From contig NC_087075.1 in the NCBI RefSeq assembly GCF_026151205.1, positions 10,958,303 through 11,022,302 on the forward strand: a stretch of DNA of 64,000 bases, in the 5' to 3' direction. Positions 22,601 to 33,405 of the stretch are shown one piece after another. Below the pieces are notes generated by a model. The model did no database searches. It was given only the letters and a program-made list of their open reading frames with translations, and was not told the origin of the DNA. The stretch is from Bolinopsis microptera. Lineage: Eukaryota > Ctenophora > Tentaculata > Lobata > Bolinopsidae. The translations under genes were made by a program, and so were the position numbers. Position 1 is the first letter of the stretch; each line of letters starts with the position of its first letter.

Positions 22601-25600
22601 CAAATTGATTGAGACTGATAATAGATAATGCCAACGTGAAGGCTAACATAATAAAACAATTGAAAACATCAAACCTACACTATATCAAACTATGTTACAG
22701 GATATCAGTACACGGATGAACAATCCGCCGACTCAGATGCCTGCAGCAGTTCGAGTGAAAGTTCAGATGAGTCTATAACAAATATTGAAGCAATTGACGG
22801 GCTCATTATGCCAACTCTTACCATTAGAAAAGGATCAGATCATGTTCCTAATCGATTAGGAATCGATTATAATCGGAGAAAGTCCAACTTCTCTGGAGTG
22901 AGAGATAGACGAACAATGCCCACGGCCTCGGCTGCTGGAAATTGTCGGAGAAAATCATATTTTGTTAAGAATGATCCACCAGGCAGTTTTCTGAAACTTA
23001 CTAAGAATAACGAGGTTTTTAAGCAGCTTGCTGTTTTATTTTCATATAACATTACAGACTCATATCACTACTATCCGCATTATATCCGCATTTATTCTTA
23101 ATGTGCAATCGGCACACGTATATACTGGGTTATTTCGGAGGTTTCTGATATTAGGATAATTGTTGTAGGCTAATAAACGTTAACAATCAGGGATCCACGC
23201 TCTCAGTTGAATCTGAAGAGGACACTAGAGATTACATTTACACTGATTTAGCAGTGTATAATGACCATGAGTGGGCTGCTAAGGAACTCTCTCGTGCTGC
23301 TACTTATATTATTAAAGGAAGTGGTAGAAACTTCAGGATTGAAATGAAGGAGGTGGGTAAATATATTAGTAGAAACTTCAAGCTTGAAATGAAAGATGGT
23401 GGTCAATATATTTGTTTACTGCGTCCAAACATGAAAGTGTTGGCTGATATGATAAAATATCCACTGCCCTTGGTGAATTTTATTGATTTCCAATAATAGA
23501 TGTAAATAATTTTTCAGTTACTTGAACTAAAGCACAAGAACCTCGCTAAACTGTGTGGAGTTGTGTACAATAATAACCTTGCTAACTACATGTTCCTATC
23601 ACAATACTGTAAAAGGGGCTCCCTCAAGGTTGTATTCTCTGTAGTTATGCTATAGATATTCAGTCTCTCAAACCTCAGAATCACTGCCACATGTCAAAAG
23701 ATATGCTTCACCTCCCCACCAGAATCCATATCTACAAATCCAATACTAAGTTTACGTTAGATAACTAATCACCTTAAAAATTATCAGAATGTTCTGGAAG
23801 ACAAGGACTTTATATTCGATCTGGAGATCAAGCTGAGTTTCATCTGTGATATGATACACGGTATGGAATATCTACACAACCACACGAGTATTGGATCCCA
23901 TGGTTACCTCAAGTCTTCAAATGTTGTGGTTACTGGATGTCTCACCGCTAAAATAGCTGACTTTGGAACCTTGTGCAGGTTATTGTGATTGCGTAGGTTT
24001 TTTGAAATGCAATAATATGATGTAATGATAGCAACTGGTAACTGGCGAGTAACAGAGAGAGAGTTGAGGAGGTATTTCATCTGAAATAACACCCCTCAAA
24101 TTCCCGCTAGCTCAGCTAGCGGTAAAAATAACATTTTGTGGCTCCAGGGTAACGGACACAGAAAAGTTGGAGGAGCTTGGTGAAACTTCAGCTAACATCC
24201 ATTCTATGTGGTCAGCCCCGGAGATATTGAGAGAGCAGATTCAGCAATCTGTGTTTGGTAAGATCGTGGTTTAGTTTATTAAGTTTAGGTTTAGTTTAAT
24301 TTAAAATTAGTTGTTATTTGAAATGGTGTCATATTATATTTGTATAACTATGACGACCTGTTGTGGATAGTTTCAGACTAGTGCCATTATTTGTTTGGAT
24401 TTATACGATTATCAAAATACATATAATGGACAATGGTGCTGGCTACACTAAAACTACACAAACGAATATTTTTTAAATAAGTTTCGCACAATGCATAATA
24501 CATTATAATGTATTATTATTACAGTGTATATATATAATACACTGTCTGAAAAGGTAACTTATTTACTTTTAACTGTAGATGATCTTCTCAGGGACCAAGG
24601 AAGGAGATGTTTATAGTTTTGGTATAATATGTCACGAGATATTGGAGTATAGTGGACCTTTCAACACACATGACCATCATGGACTAGATGCACAGGGTAA
24701 GAACTAATAGTTTTAAAATGGTTATTAGTCGAGGAGACGACGTGACCAAGCCGAGGTGAAATGGAATGTCCCACGACGGAGATCGAGACTAGCTTGCAAA
24801 CTTTCGAAAAAGCCGTCAAAGATCATGATTTCAGCTCAGCTAAAATTTACTATATAACTCATTTCTCACACCTAATTTCTCATACCTACCTATTACCAGA
24901 AGTAGTGACTCTAGTAAGAAAGTGTCACTCCAAGTCCCCGTACCGGCCTGCGTACAGCGTGAACCCCAACATGGAAACCAAAGAACGAACAGCTGTCAAC
25001 ATGTCTCTCCAGTGTTGGAGTGAGGACCCGGAGGAGAGGCCTAGTTTTAAGGGTCTACTCCGCGGCAGAGTCCCTGATATTACGAGTATCAGGTCAGTTG
25101 TGTGTGTGAAAGTGAAAGTGAAAGTGAAACTTAAAGCTTGAGGCTCCTTTGAATTATATGTGCAATATGCAATGTTAGAAGTTGTACCTTATGAGATCAA
25201 CAATTTCAACATATTCACCAAACTGGTAATCTTTTTTTGCTCTTATGAGTGGGTCAATCATTTATTTTTAATTGTAGTTGACGAAATGAGAGTCTCCACT
25301 CAGTGTGTTAAAACATAATTCTTAAAGAATTATGTTTTAACACACTGAGTGGAGACTCTCATTTCGTCAACTACAATTAAAAATAAATATTCACCAAACC
25401 CAGGAAATCAGTTGTTGAACATGCCCTGGAAACAGTAAAGAAGTACAGCAAGAAAAAAGAAAAGAAGATCTCGCAGCTGGATTCTGAGTTGAGATCGATA
25501 AGAGGCGATATTGGACGGCTTCGACTGCAGATTCTGCCTTGGTAAAGAACTTTTGTTGTAATAATTACGTAATTAAATAAGATATGTATTATATATATTA

Positions 25601-26983
25601 TCGAGGGCTGTGTGACCATTTAGACCATGTCAATTTAATCAATATATTCATCCATCGATTAACATTGTAGCTTAAAAGTGAAGTAGACCCGATATTTAAG
25701 AAACAATTAATACGAATTGCCTTCTCCCTGACTGCAATCTTCTTCAGGGAAGTAGCTGAGAACATCGAGGAAGGTATTTATCCGGGAGTTGAGTCACTAC
25801 TGTCCTCATCTATAATGTGCATAGAGATTACTGGTTGGTATTTCAACTATTTTAATTATTTAACTATTTTAACTATTTTGACCATTTTAACTAATTTAAC
25901 TATTTTAACTTGACCGTTCATTTATTTATTATCAATTATCTACTTATCTCGATAATATTATATAATGATCTTAAGGAGGATTAGAACTACTAGAATCCGG
26001 TGTATCATCCAGAGATGTTTGGGCGGCACTTCAAGCTATAAGGGACGAGATATATAGCTTTATCAATTACTACCCTGGATTATTTTGTGTGAGTTTCATT
26101 AATGTTCATTGATTTGATGACTAACATGTTATTCCTAGGCAGTTTCTAGCTCTGAACTATAGGATATGGTATCCATGCCAGTTATTTAAAGGTTTTCGAA
26201 TATAAATTCTGCTAAAACAATAAACATTCCTGATCAGTTAAATCAGTTAGATCTAAGTTACTAGCTTTAATTTGTATGAGTTTATATAGTCTGTTGTTCT
26301 GTTGGAAATTAAACTTAGTAAGTGTCTCCCAGACACTAGCAACAGAAAGCCTGTACGTGATAATAGCTAACGGAGATAACCAGTACAGAGATAACGTGAC
26401 GGTAATACTGCGCCAACTCTACAAGGAGCTGGTAATATTTGTTAAGAAGTTGGGGCTGCCTAGGGGGAGGCTGCGGGTCAGAGCTGGCATGGACTCAGGT
26501 GGGAACTTGTTGTCTTAATTATTAGTTAATTAGATAATTAATTATTTATTTAATTAGTTAATTAATTATTTTGTTAATTAGTTAATTAATTATTTAGTTG
26601 ATAAGTAGAGTTATAAATTGTTAGTAAGATACAGGAACTTGCTTGATAAACTACATAACATTCATCAATAATCAATATACTTTTATAAATTATTCTGCCT
26701 TCACACAATCTAAAACTCGTTATCAATCGTCCACATTCCTGAACACAATATCTCAGGGTGCGTGGATACAGGCGTAGTCGGAGACCAGGTTCTTTCTTAC
26801 CAGATTTTTGGACCTGTCTACACGATCGCTGATATGATGCGGAGTAATGCTGATCCAGGGAAATTATTAGTGTCTGAAAACTCTAAAAAGTTGCTTAAAT
26901 CCGATAATTTTAAAGAAACAGGAGCGTATAAATATAGGCATAGTGTGTACTATCAGCCTGGCCAGAATTTGATAGCGTCGTAA
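16634..26983 (+). CDS. Receptor guanylyl cyclase-like protein with degenerate cyclase domain (24 exons)
   Basis: Exons: 16634-17396, 17669-17772, 18808-19069, 19206-19468, 19630-19723, 20087-20175, 20793-20988, 21220-21349, 21501-21555, 21702-21835, 22063-22160, 22356-22517, 22701-23014, 23191-23352, 23518-23628, 23788-23978, 24148-24257, 24592-24696, 24900-25092, 25404-25541, 25748-25833, 25976-26088, 26333-26498, 26757-26983. Phases agree (1421 aa). A signal peptide, an ANF-receptor-like ectodomain to ~729, TM ~736-760, and an unusual Ser-rich/basic insert (784-888) are followed by a kinase-homology domain (Lys919; SHGYLKSSN; DFG at 1037; GDVYSFGI), a coiled-coil hinge (~1180-1224) and a cyclase fold (1226-1421). 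Cyclase residues differ from active enzymes: both metal Asp are Glu (1251, 1296), the base-contact Cys is Gln1362, LFGD reads IFGP, and the transition-state Asn and Arg read Thr1369 and Met1373. Family resemblance is clear; loss of activity is inferred from these changes. Confidence 0.8.
17870..18735 (+). repeat. 34-bp minisatellite in intron 2 of the receptor gene
   Basis: About 24 units of TTATTACCCCAGGATTATCC plus ATTACCCCTGCTTG, with a few truncated units. The 34-bp period cycles through all three frames, so long proline-rich open frames arise without being genes. Confidence 0.95.
20204..20626. mobile_element. 407-bp MITE with poly-G/poly-C ends and 8-bp target duplication
   Basis: The element 20212-20618 starts with a G run followed by TAATGACTAC and ends GTAGTCATTTA plus a C run. 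Its body has inverted copies of TTAGTCCCCATTAGTCCCC motifs. TTATGATC is repeated on both sides (20204-20211 and 20619-20626). The paralogous segment at 62409-62435 has one TTATGATC and no insert, which is an empty site. The 8-bp duplication is hAT-like. It lies in intron 6 of the receptor gene. Confidence 0.9.
25260..25388. repeat. Perfect 64-bp-arm palindrome in intron 19
   Basis: Arms 25260-25323 and 25325-25388 are exact reverse complements around a single A. A 13-bp direct repeat ATATTCACCAAAC occurs at about 25209 and 25386, just outside. It ends 15 bp before exon 20 of the receptor gene. Confidence 0.9.
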
Positions 26984-27448
26984 TTCCTTTTATTCAGTAT
27001 TTGAACTTGAAAAATTTTAATTTTAAGTTTTTAAATTTTTTAGTTATATTGTCTGATCTTGTATTGTATTTTTTCATTATAACGTAATTCTTTACCTTGT
27101 TGAAAGTGACCAGATTGTCAATAGATATGTCTCCAACGATATCATGTGTGGAAAGTGGATTGGAACCGACCTGTACCAAACCTTTTTTTAAGTGCGTACC
27201 AAAGAGGTGAGGCCTAATAAGAGACAAGTTAGGGTAGAATTTCATGGTGGTAGTAAAGCAGCAATTATCTCATTTGCATTACAAAAAAACTTGGTTCAGA
27301 AGGTCAAAGGTGATTGATCTGATTGATTGAGAAAAAAGTTTCCAAAAATATGTGGGTTTTTGGAACGCGCGAGAAATAATTAGTATACAAACAAATAAGT
27401 TTTTCATTTACTTTGACATAAAGTTCCGCGCGTGCAGAGCTTCTACAG
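26984..27448. other. Downstream flank of the receptor gene
   Basis: AT-rich sequence including the presumed 3-prime UTR of the receptor gene. No other gene or clear repeat seen. Confidence 0.4.
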
Positions 27449-28037
27449 CAGGGTGTCAGAATTATTGGCGTGTTTGAAATTTTATGTGTATTTTATGATG
27501 AAATCAATATTTTTCGACGAGTCATAACTTTACAGTTTACTTCTGAATATCAGAATTACAAAATTCGTCTGAAATTTTTCAGAACTTTGTGTTGATGTAC
27601 CTCAAAACCCATAATTTAGGCCGTTATTTAAAGGGTCGATTCCATACTTGGTTAGATTTACGAAGGAGTAAGGGATTTGTGTGTAATTTTTTCTGAAACA
27701 TACAGAAAACTATAGATTTTATAAAAGCTCCCTTTCTCCTCTAACTGACGCAATAAAATATAGTTGGAAGGACTCATCCCGGAATTCAGGGGAAGCAGCC
27801 AAAGGCTTCAAGTCCAATAATCCAAATTTGTCTCTTTCGTCGTGATTATCGACGAAATTTAACTTCTTTCAGACTTCGTTTTTAAACTGAACTGTAGTAT
27901 GAAGGATTATCTCTCGAATGATCAAGACTCCATAGGAAACTAACCCTCAGAAGTCAAGTAATGATCGTTTCTAAAAGCTTGGGTAAGCTACAATTTTACG
28001 CAAAATTGTCTACTGTCACAATAATTATGACACCCTG
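27449..28037. mobile_element. MITE with CAGGGTGTCA terminal inverted repeats
   Basis: Left end CAGGGTGTCAGAATTATTG and right end CAATAATTATGACACCCTG match at 18 of 19 positions. The ~590 bp body has no long frame. The CAGGG start is hAT-like, but no target duplication is seen. Confidence 0.65.
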
Positions 28038-28860
28038 GCCCCTGCTATGCTGTACTAGAGGCTAGCTCTATTAGTTATATTATTTTACTGTTTGTAATTG
28101 TATTGACTAACCTGCCGTGCTTGAATTTTGACGATTAACCCTATGTCATGCGGGGTGATTCGGAATCAGCTTTCGAAAATGCATGGCGATGGAGGACTTG
28201 AAATTGAGGTCCCACTGCCGCGGATTTTATCCGGCTGATGATACTGGAGTGCGGTCAGCCCACTGCCCAGTAGTGCAGATGCACTACTGGGCCTCGCCGA
28301 GTTGCGAAGGATTGACATCGTGAATCAAGGTCAACTCCAGGCAGTATCCAAGAAGCCAGACCACTTGATTCACGATGTCAATCATTCGCAGCTCGACGAG
28401 GCCCAGTTCGATAGTTATAAGGGTTAAGGTTACTGCTTAGAAATAGAGAGTATTCATGTACCTTAAACCCTTATTACTCTATCCGTAATCCTCACCCAAA
28501 ATATGTCTTAGTGGTGGGACTTGTTGGATACTGCCAAAGTTTCAATCATCACTGAATCTATCTATTTTATATTTAATGTGGATAACAATTCAATGAACAA
28601 CATTGTTGGATGATAATTAATCACTCTACACTCGACTGTCACGTGACGAAAACGCCGTGATTTCATTGGTTAACCTGATAACGCGCCGCAGATCTCTATG
28701 AACACAAATTATTCATCGCGCGTGCAGTAAACTCAAATTAAGTCCTTATTTGTTACCGAAATTCAGACTTTCGACAAAACTGTACCATAATAATATGGAT
28801 TGGTCGAAAATCGAGTGTTTTAGCGAATAACTTATAATATATTTTCAATTTTCTCAAGAT
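28038..28860. repeat. Nested hairpin region
   Basis: 28266-28291 is a 12-bp perfect stem with a 2-nt loop (CCCAGTAGTGCA/TGCACTACTGGG). Directly after it, 28289-28330 is the imperfect reverse complement of 28358-28403 (GGGCCTCG...GATTGACATCGTGAATCAAG). The rest is AT-rich with no gene. Confidence 0.6.
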
Positions 28861-28861
28861 C

Positions 28862-29945
28862 TGACCGATAGATTTTCTTTAAACTTTTGAAATAGTTACA
28901 TGGTTATATGGCGGATAATGTGTGAGAGTTTTGGAGAAATTCTATGTGCCAAACTTGAGATATGACTTCAAACACAAGAAAATATCTTCAAATTGGCGGT
29001 TTCTAACGGAAATCAGGCATATATTTCAAGATATGACTGATAGATTTTCTTTAAACTTTCCAGATAATTACATGGCTATATGACGGATAATGTGTACGAG
29101 TTTGGGAGAATTTCTATGTGCCAAACTTGAGATATGACTTCAAACACAAGAAAATATCTCCAAATTGGCGGTTTCTAACGGAACACAGGCATATATTTCG
29201 AGATCTAACTGATAGATTTTCATTAAACTTTCCAGATAGTTACATGGCTATAAGACGGATAATCCGTGCAAGTTTGGGCGAATTTCTATGTGTCAAACTT
29301 GATATATGACTTCAAACACGACAAAACTGTACCATAATATGGATTGTAAAATCCGGATTGGAGTATTATTTATGAGTCGCATTGTTGTAATGTATTCTGG
29401 GTAAAATTATCTTTATCCCGGTTGTTGCGACAAGTAAAAATGCTCTTATTAGGGAAAGGAGATTACTCGACGTTTCAATGTAACTACATCGTATTCATGA
29501 TCTCAAATTATTTGTTATATAGTAGTGTTGAAAGTATTAAAATACTTTCAACACTACTATATAACAAATAATTTGAGATCATGAATACGATGTAGTTACA
29601 TTGAAACGTCGAGTAATCTCCTTTCCCTAATAAGAGCATTTTTACTTGTCGCAACAACCGGTATAAAGATAATTTTACCCAGAATACATAATATGGATTG
29701 GTCGAAAATCGAGTGTTTTAGTGAATAACTTAGAATATATTTTCAATTTTCTCAAGATCTGACCAATAGATTTTCTTTAAACTTTTGAGATAGTTACATG
29801 GTTATATGGCAGATAATATGTGAGAGTTTTGGAGAAATTCTATGTGCCAAACTTGAGATATGACTTCAAACACAAGAAAATATCTCCAAATTGGCGGTCT
29901 CGGCGGAACACAGGAATATATTTCAAGATCTGACTGATAGATTTT
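28862..29945 (+). repeat. 172-bp satellite repeat, interrupted by a palindrome
   Basis: Units marked by TGAYYGATAGATTTTC start at 28862, 29034 and 29206 (period 172) and again at 29760 and 29931. The array is split by the palindrome 29391-29688, and the flank before the first unit (28780-28860) recurs at about 29690-29760, so a segment was duplicated around the insertion. Confidence 0.85.
29391..29688. repeat. Long near-perfect palindrome, 148-bp arms
   Basis: Arms 29391-29538 and 29541-29688 are reverse complements with one small indel near the outer end and a 2-nt centre. No terminal sequence of a known transposon family was recognised. Confidence 0.9.
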
Positions 29946-30275
29946 GCAGATGACATGGCTGTACTGGATAACAGCGAGGAAGGTCTTCAAGAAACAACTG
30001 ACCTTTTGTGTATGTATGGTGCCCAGGGAGGTCTCAGAATCAATGGTAAAAAGACTGAGGCTATGGTCATTGGTAAAGCAACCTCTCAACGGCCATACAC
30101 GAAAGAAGCCACAGTGAACATCACTGTTGAAGACACGCCAGTGCAGCAAGTTAGTGACTTTACGTACTTAGGTACAATTATCTCCAGCGACGGTACTATC
30201 GACCGTGAGCTGTCAGCTAGGATTCAGAAAGCTTCCGGAGCCTTCAATCAACTGAGTAATATATGGAATACCTTA
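29944..30275 (+). pseudogene. RTE-like reverse transcriptase fragment
   Basis: Starts abruptly at the satellite boundary with FADDMAVL, the RT motif C (x-A-D-D). LRINGKKTEAMVIG, FTYLGTIISSDGTIDRELSARI and AFNQLSNIWN follow, the thumb region typical of RTE-type LINEs. The fragment is interrupted at 30275 by insertion of the Tigger-like transposon. 5-prime truncated, so not functional. Confidence 0.8.
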
Positions 30276-30582
30276 GGTGCAAAAAATTTAATGCCGAAAA
30301 ATTTCAGCTAAACTCAAAACGCGGACGAAATTTTCCGGCATTAAATTTTTCGTCGACGAAATTTTTTAACGACGAAATATTTGGGACGCCTACTTTTTTG
30401 GTATTTTTTGCATCATTAAATTTTGAAAGTTAAAATTGAGTACATACGAATTAATTCAACTTCAGTTAATAATCTAATTTTGAATGATTCATATTTCATA
30501 CAGTATAAGAATTGAAACATTTCATACCAAAATGATCATAATATCGTAATACTAATATCATAACATTTCTCGCCATCTAATT

Positions 30583-32109
30583 CTACATTAAATCCGCGAA
30601 TGGATCCAGTTCACTGACAAAGTTTTCAGAGGCGGCATCGGTTATTCCTGCTTTGGAAAACCCTTTAATTATGTCGTCTTTTCTAGTTGATAGAAAGTTG
30701 TAGGTGTCTATGATCCATTCTGCGTGGAGCTTCTTTATCTTGGAAATCCTTGTATCGACGTCAATGTTGTCCTGATTAATACCAGCAGCTAGCTGTGTAG
30801 TAATACAGGTCGCGTAATACTTCTCATACTGGTCTCTCATGTGGCTCTTTACTAAACCATTAATCGAAACGTCCAATGGTTGAAAAATATGCGTCAAATT
30901 TGGAGGCACCTTTTGGACGATCATATTGAGAGATTCATACAGTGTTAACACTTCCTGAGTCTGCTGCCCCCTGAATACGTCCGATATTATTAGGCTCTTC
31001 TGTTCAGGAGGCAATCCGAGCTCTTGTTTCGTCTTCTCGATATAAGGAGCCAGTATCTTCAATACGTAATCTTTTGAAGTGTTCTCGTTGGACCAGTGGT
31101 TTGGAGTCATAGTCAGATGAAAGCCAGTGGGAAACTGAACCCCTTTCGGCAGACAGCGGTTCGTCTTTCCCTCATAAATAAGTTGAAATGGCAACAACTT
31201 CCCCGAAAGTGTGACCGCAAGATTTCCCGTGATTTGACGCTTGTCTGAACTTCCTGCTATCGGGACTATTGATGATCCCCGCGGAGCCATGGTTCTGCTG
31301 CTGACGCTTACGTACTTAAGCGGTGTTTGATCGTGATTAATGATCAAATCTTCGGGGATTTTATGCTCTTTAACGATTTTATTGATATCACACTGGAAGC
31401 AAAGTTTTACTTCGGATAAGACACCCTCTGGCACAGGAAGTCGGGCTGTTGTGGCTACTCTTTTTACGAGCTTGACTTTCTTCCTCCTCTCATAATGATA
31501 GAGAATTTGCCTAGAGGACTCGTATGCCACTTCGTAATTAGAGTTGGGCTGTAGTTGTTTGAGAACCCCTTTCAAAACACCTCTGATGACACAACCTTTA
31601 ACGATGGCCCCTCGCAACCGCAGGACATCCAAGATCTCTAGCACTTTATCAATTACAGTATCTGGAATGAGCGTTGGACGGCCTCTTTTCTTGGTTTCTA
31701 ATTCATTTACAATCAGGTCTCTCTCAATACTGCTCAGTTTGTCGATCATCAACTTCTTGAAGGTCTGAGCAGTCTGACGGGTTAAGCTGGGATGTTGCTT
31801 CTTAAAGTGCTTCGCTGCGGCAACAGCACCATGTACCCTCGCGTAGTTTCCTATATCTGCTCTATCTTTAGCCGTCCACTTGTTATACTTTCCTTTCTGC
31901 TCAGCTTTCGCTATTTCCTTGTTTACAGCGGCTACGAACTGGGGTGTATTTGCAGGTAAATCATTCGAATCCAGGTTTACAGGGACACCGAAGAAGTGAC
32001 GAATATCGGTTCGTGGCATCGAAGACATACTGCAGCGGTTACAAACTGTGATGTTTCCTGCAACTGCACACCAACGTATACAACAGAACAAGGGTAGAAC
32101 TACACTCAA
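30583..32109 (-). CDS. DDE transposase, pogo/Tigger-like
   Basis: A 508-codon intact frame. The N-terminal half holds a probable helix-turn-helix DNA-binding region (KWTAKDRADIGNYARVHG, about aa 78-120). The DDE_1-type catalytic core has its first Asp in INHDQTPLKYV (~260), the second in LIISDVFRGQ (~377) and the third in HIFQPLDVSINGLVK (~413), a D-D35-D spacing within the range of pogo-like enzymes. It would bind the element ends and cut and rejoin DNA in the nucleus. The first ~30 residues (VLPLFCCIRWCAVAG) look non-coding, so the true start may be the Met of MSSMPRTD or MPRTD. No stop or frameshift, so activity is possible. Some homologues are domesticated, but the TIRs and TA duplication here indicate a transposon. 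Confidence 0.85.
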   Translation of the reverse strand: MSVVLPLFCCIRWCAVAGNITVCNRCSMSSMPRTDIRHFFGVPVNLDSNDLPANTPQFVAAVNKEIAKAEQKGKYNKWTAKDRADIGNYARVHGAVAAAKHFKKQHPSLTRQTAQTFKKLMIDKLSSIERDLIVNELETKKRGRPTLIPDTVIDKVLEILDVLRLRGAIVKGCVIRGVLKGVLKQLQPNSNYEVAYESSRQILYHYERRKKVKLVKRVATTARLPVPEGVLSEVKLCFQCDINKIVKEHKIPEDLIINHDQTPLKYVSVSSRTMAPRGSSIVPIAGSSDKRQITGNLAVTLSGKLLPFQLIYEGKTNRCLPKGVQFPTGFHLTMTPNHWSNENTSKDYVLKILAPYIEKTKQELGLPPEQKSLIISDVFRGQQTQEVLTLYESLNMIVQKVPPNLTHIFQPLDVSINGLVKSHMRDQYEKYYATCITTQLAAGINQDNIDVDTRISKIKKLHAEWIIDTYNFLSTRKDDIIKGFSKAGITDAASENFVSELDPFADLM

Positions 32110-32392
32110 AGAGAAGGGAGCCCGATTCGATACTTTCTTTTACAATCCAAGATATTTGTGAACGTGATTGAGATACCCGTCTTGATGTTTGAGATCAGGG
32201 ATCATTGCTGAGACTTTTGTCTGCATAAAAAACGCTAAAATTCCAGAGAAAGTGTGAAGCTGCATGATCAAGCTTAATGGCCAGGTTCCAAATAAAAATG
32301 TACGTACAAATGAGACTAATATAAGATTTCTGTAATCTGATTTCTATGCGAGTACTGGCTTCTTCCTAATTAACCGGAGCTCACAATTCCGC

Positions 32393-32695
32393 CTTTTCAC
32401 CAGTGGCGTAACGTTGCCTGTTGGCGCCCCCTGCCGAAAAGGCGCCCCCCTGTGGGCGCCCCCTCCCCTTTTGGTGCCCCTCCCTAAAATTGAACAAATT
32501 AGGTGATTTTAAAGAATACGCCGGTAAAATCTCTAAAAAAGTGTGTATCTAGAGCAAAACGCGCAGTTTTGCTAGTACTTTAGTTAAGTTTTCGAAATTG
32601 TCCCACATTCAAACGACGATTTGGCGCCCCCCTAAGACGGCGCCCCCCTGCACAGCGGGGTCAGCAGGGCCTTTCGTTACGCCACTGCTTTTCAC
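32393..32695 (+). mobile_element. Complete hAT-like MITE with 8-bp target duplication
   Basis: Element 32401-32687 has ends CAGTGGCGTAACG and CGTTACGCCACTG. CTTTTCAC is repeated at 32393-32400 and 32688-32695. It is the full-length reference for the truncated copies at 2586 and 4956. Confidence 0.95.
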
Positions 32696-32703
32696 ACTAG
32701 CAA

Positions 32704-33405
32704 TTGTTTACGTTCAAGTTCGTGTCAGTAGAAGCTGTTTTTAAAACTGTTATAGCCAGTCGTGGCTTTCATGTTTACATGAAATCGACATGGCCGAAGC
32801 CGGATCTTAGCGACAAGCTCAAAGTTCAACTGGATAAAGATAACAATGACGACCCTTTTGCGGTAGCTGTTATTAAGATCAATAACACGAAAGATAAATC
32901 AGCAGCTGGAGAAGTGGTGGGACACCTTCCGAGAGAAATAAGCAGGCATGTTCATTTCTTCATAAAGTTAGGCGGGAAAGTCGATGTCTCTGTTTATGAT
33001 GTTAAATTACATAAAAGTTTGACAGCCTTGAAAGGTCTTGAAATACTACTGAATGCGTCGTTCAGAATCTCTGGGGCGAAAAAATTCGCAGTACTCGAGA
33101 GGCTTAAAGATCACATAGAGAGCAACTATAAAACACCTGTTAGAATTGTTGGAGTAGAAGAGGACGCAGCAAACAACTCTTCGGATAAAGCTGATGAAAT
33201 GGAGGCAGGAGCGAAGGTAGACAGCAATTCTTCCAACAACGCTACAGTATCAGGAGCAGAAGCAGTGAGCAGTTCTTTGGACAAAGCTATTAATGAAGGA
33301 GTAGTCAGAAATTCCCCGGACAAAGTTGATAAGGTTGTCTACTACCAAATTTCTGACGATATAAGTAGCTCCGACTGTTCTGATTTAGAAGTAATTTTTG
33401 ATTAA
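32704..33405 (+). CDS. HIRAN-like domain ORF carried by the Tigger-like transposon
   Basis: A 233-codon frame that opens directly after an in-frame TAG, with TTG as first codon; the first ATG gives MKSTWPKP. The TAG lies in CACTAG, which could be a splice acceptor for an upstream exon, so the true 5-prime end is uncertain. Residues ~18-100 contain GFHVY, LDKDNNDDPFAVAVIKI and VVGHLPREISRHV, the pattern of HIRAN domains (N-x-x-D-P-x-A-V-A-V then V-G-H-x-P), which in HLTF/Rad5 proteins bind 3-prime single-stranded DNA ends. The C-terminal ~100 residues are acidic, Ser/Asn-rich and probably disordered. Inside the transposon and divergent from the transposase, it may act in transposition or end processing; this is inference. 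The MITE ends 16 bp upstream and may have displaced the promoter. Confidence 0.6.
   Translation: MFTFKFVSVEAVFKTVIASRGFHVYMKSTWPKPDLSDKLKVQLDKDNNDDPFAVAVIKINNTKDKSAAGEVVGHLPREISRHVHFFIKLGGKVDVSVYDVKLHKSLTALKGLEILLNASFRISGAKKFAVLERLKDHIESNYKTPVRIVGVEEDAANNSSDKADEMEAGAKVDSNSSNNATVSGAEAVSSSLDKAINEGVVRNSPDKVDKVVYYQISDDISSSDCSDLEVIFD

Noticed and set aside
24761-24899. Possible extra receptor exon (MECPTTEIETSLQTF...)
   Set aside because: The phase-consistent chain joins 24696 to 24900 and continues kinase-homology sequence; the extra piece has no family similarity.
32704-32785. TTG at 32704 as a genuine start codon
   Set aside because: Directly follows an in-frame stop; a spliced upstream exon or the downstream ATG is more plausible.
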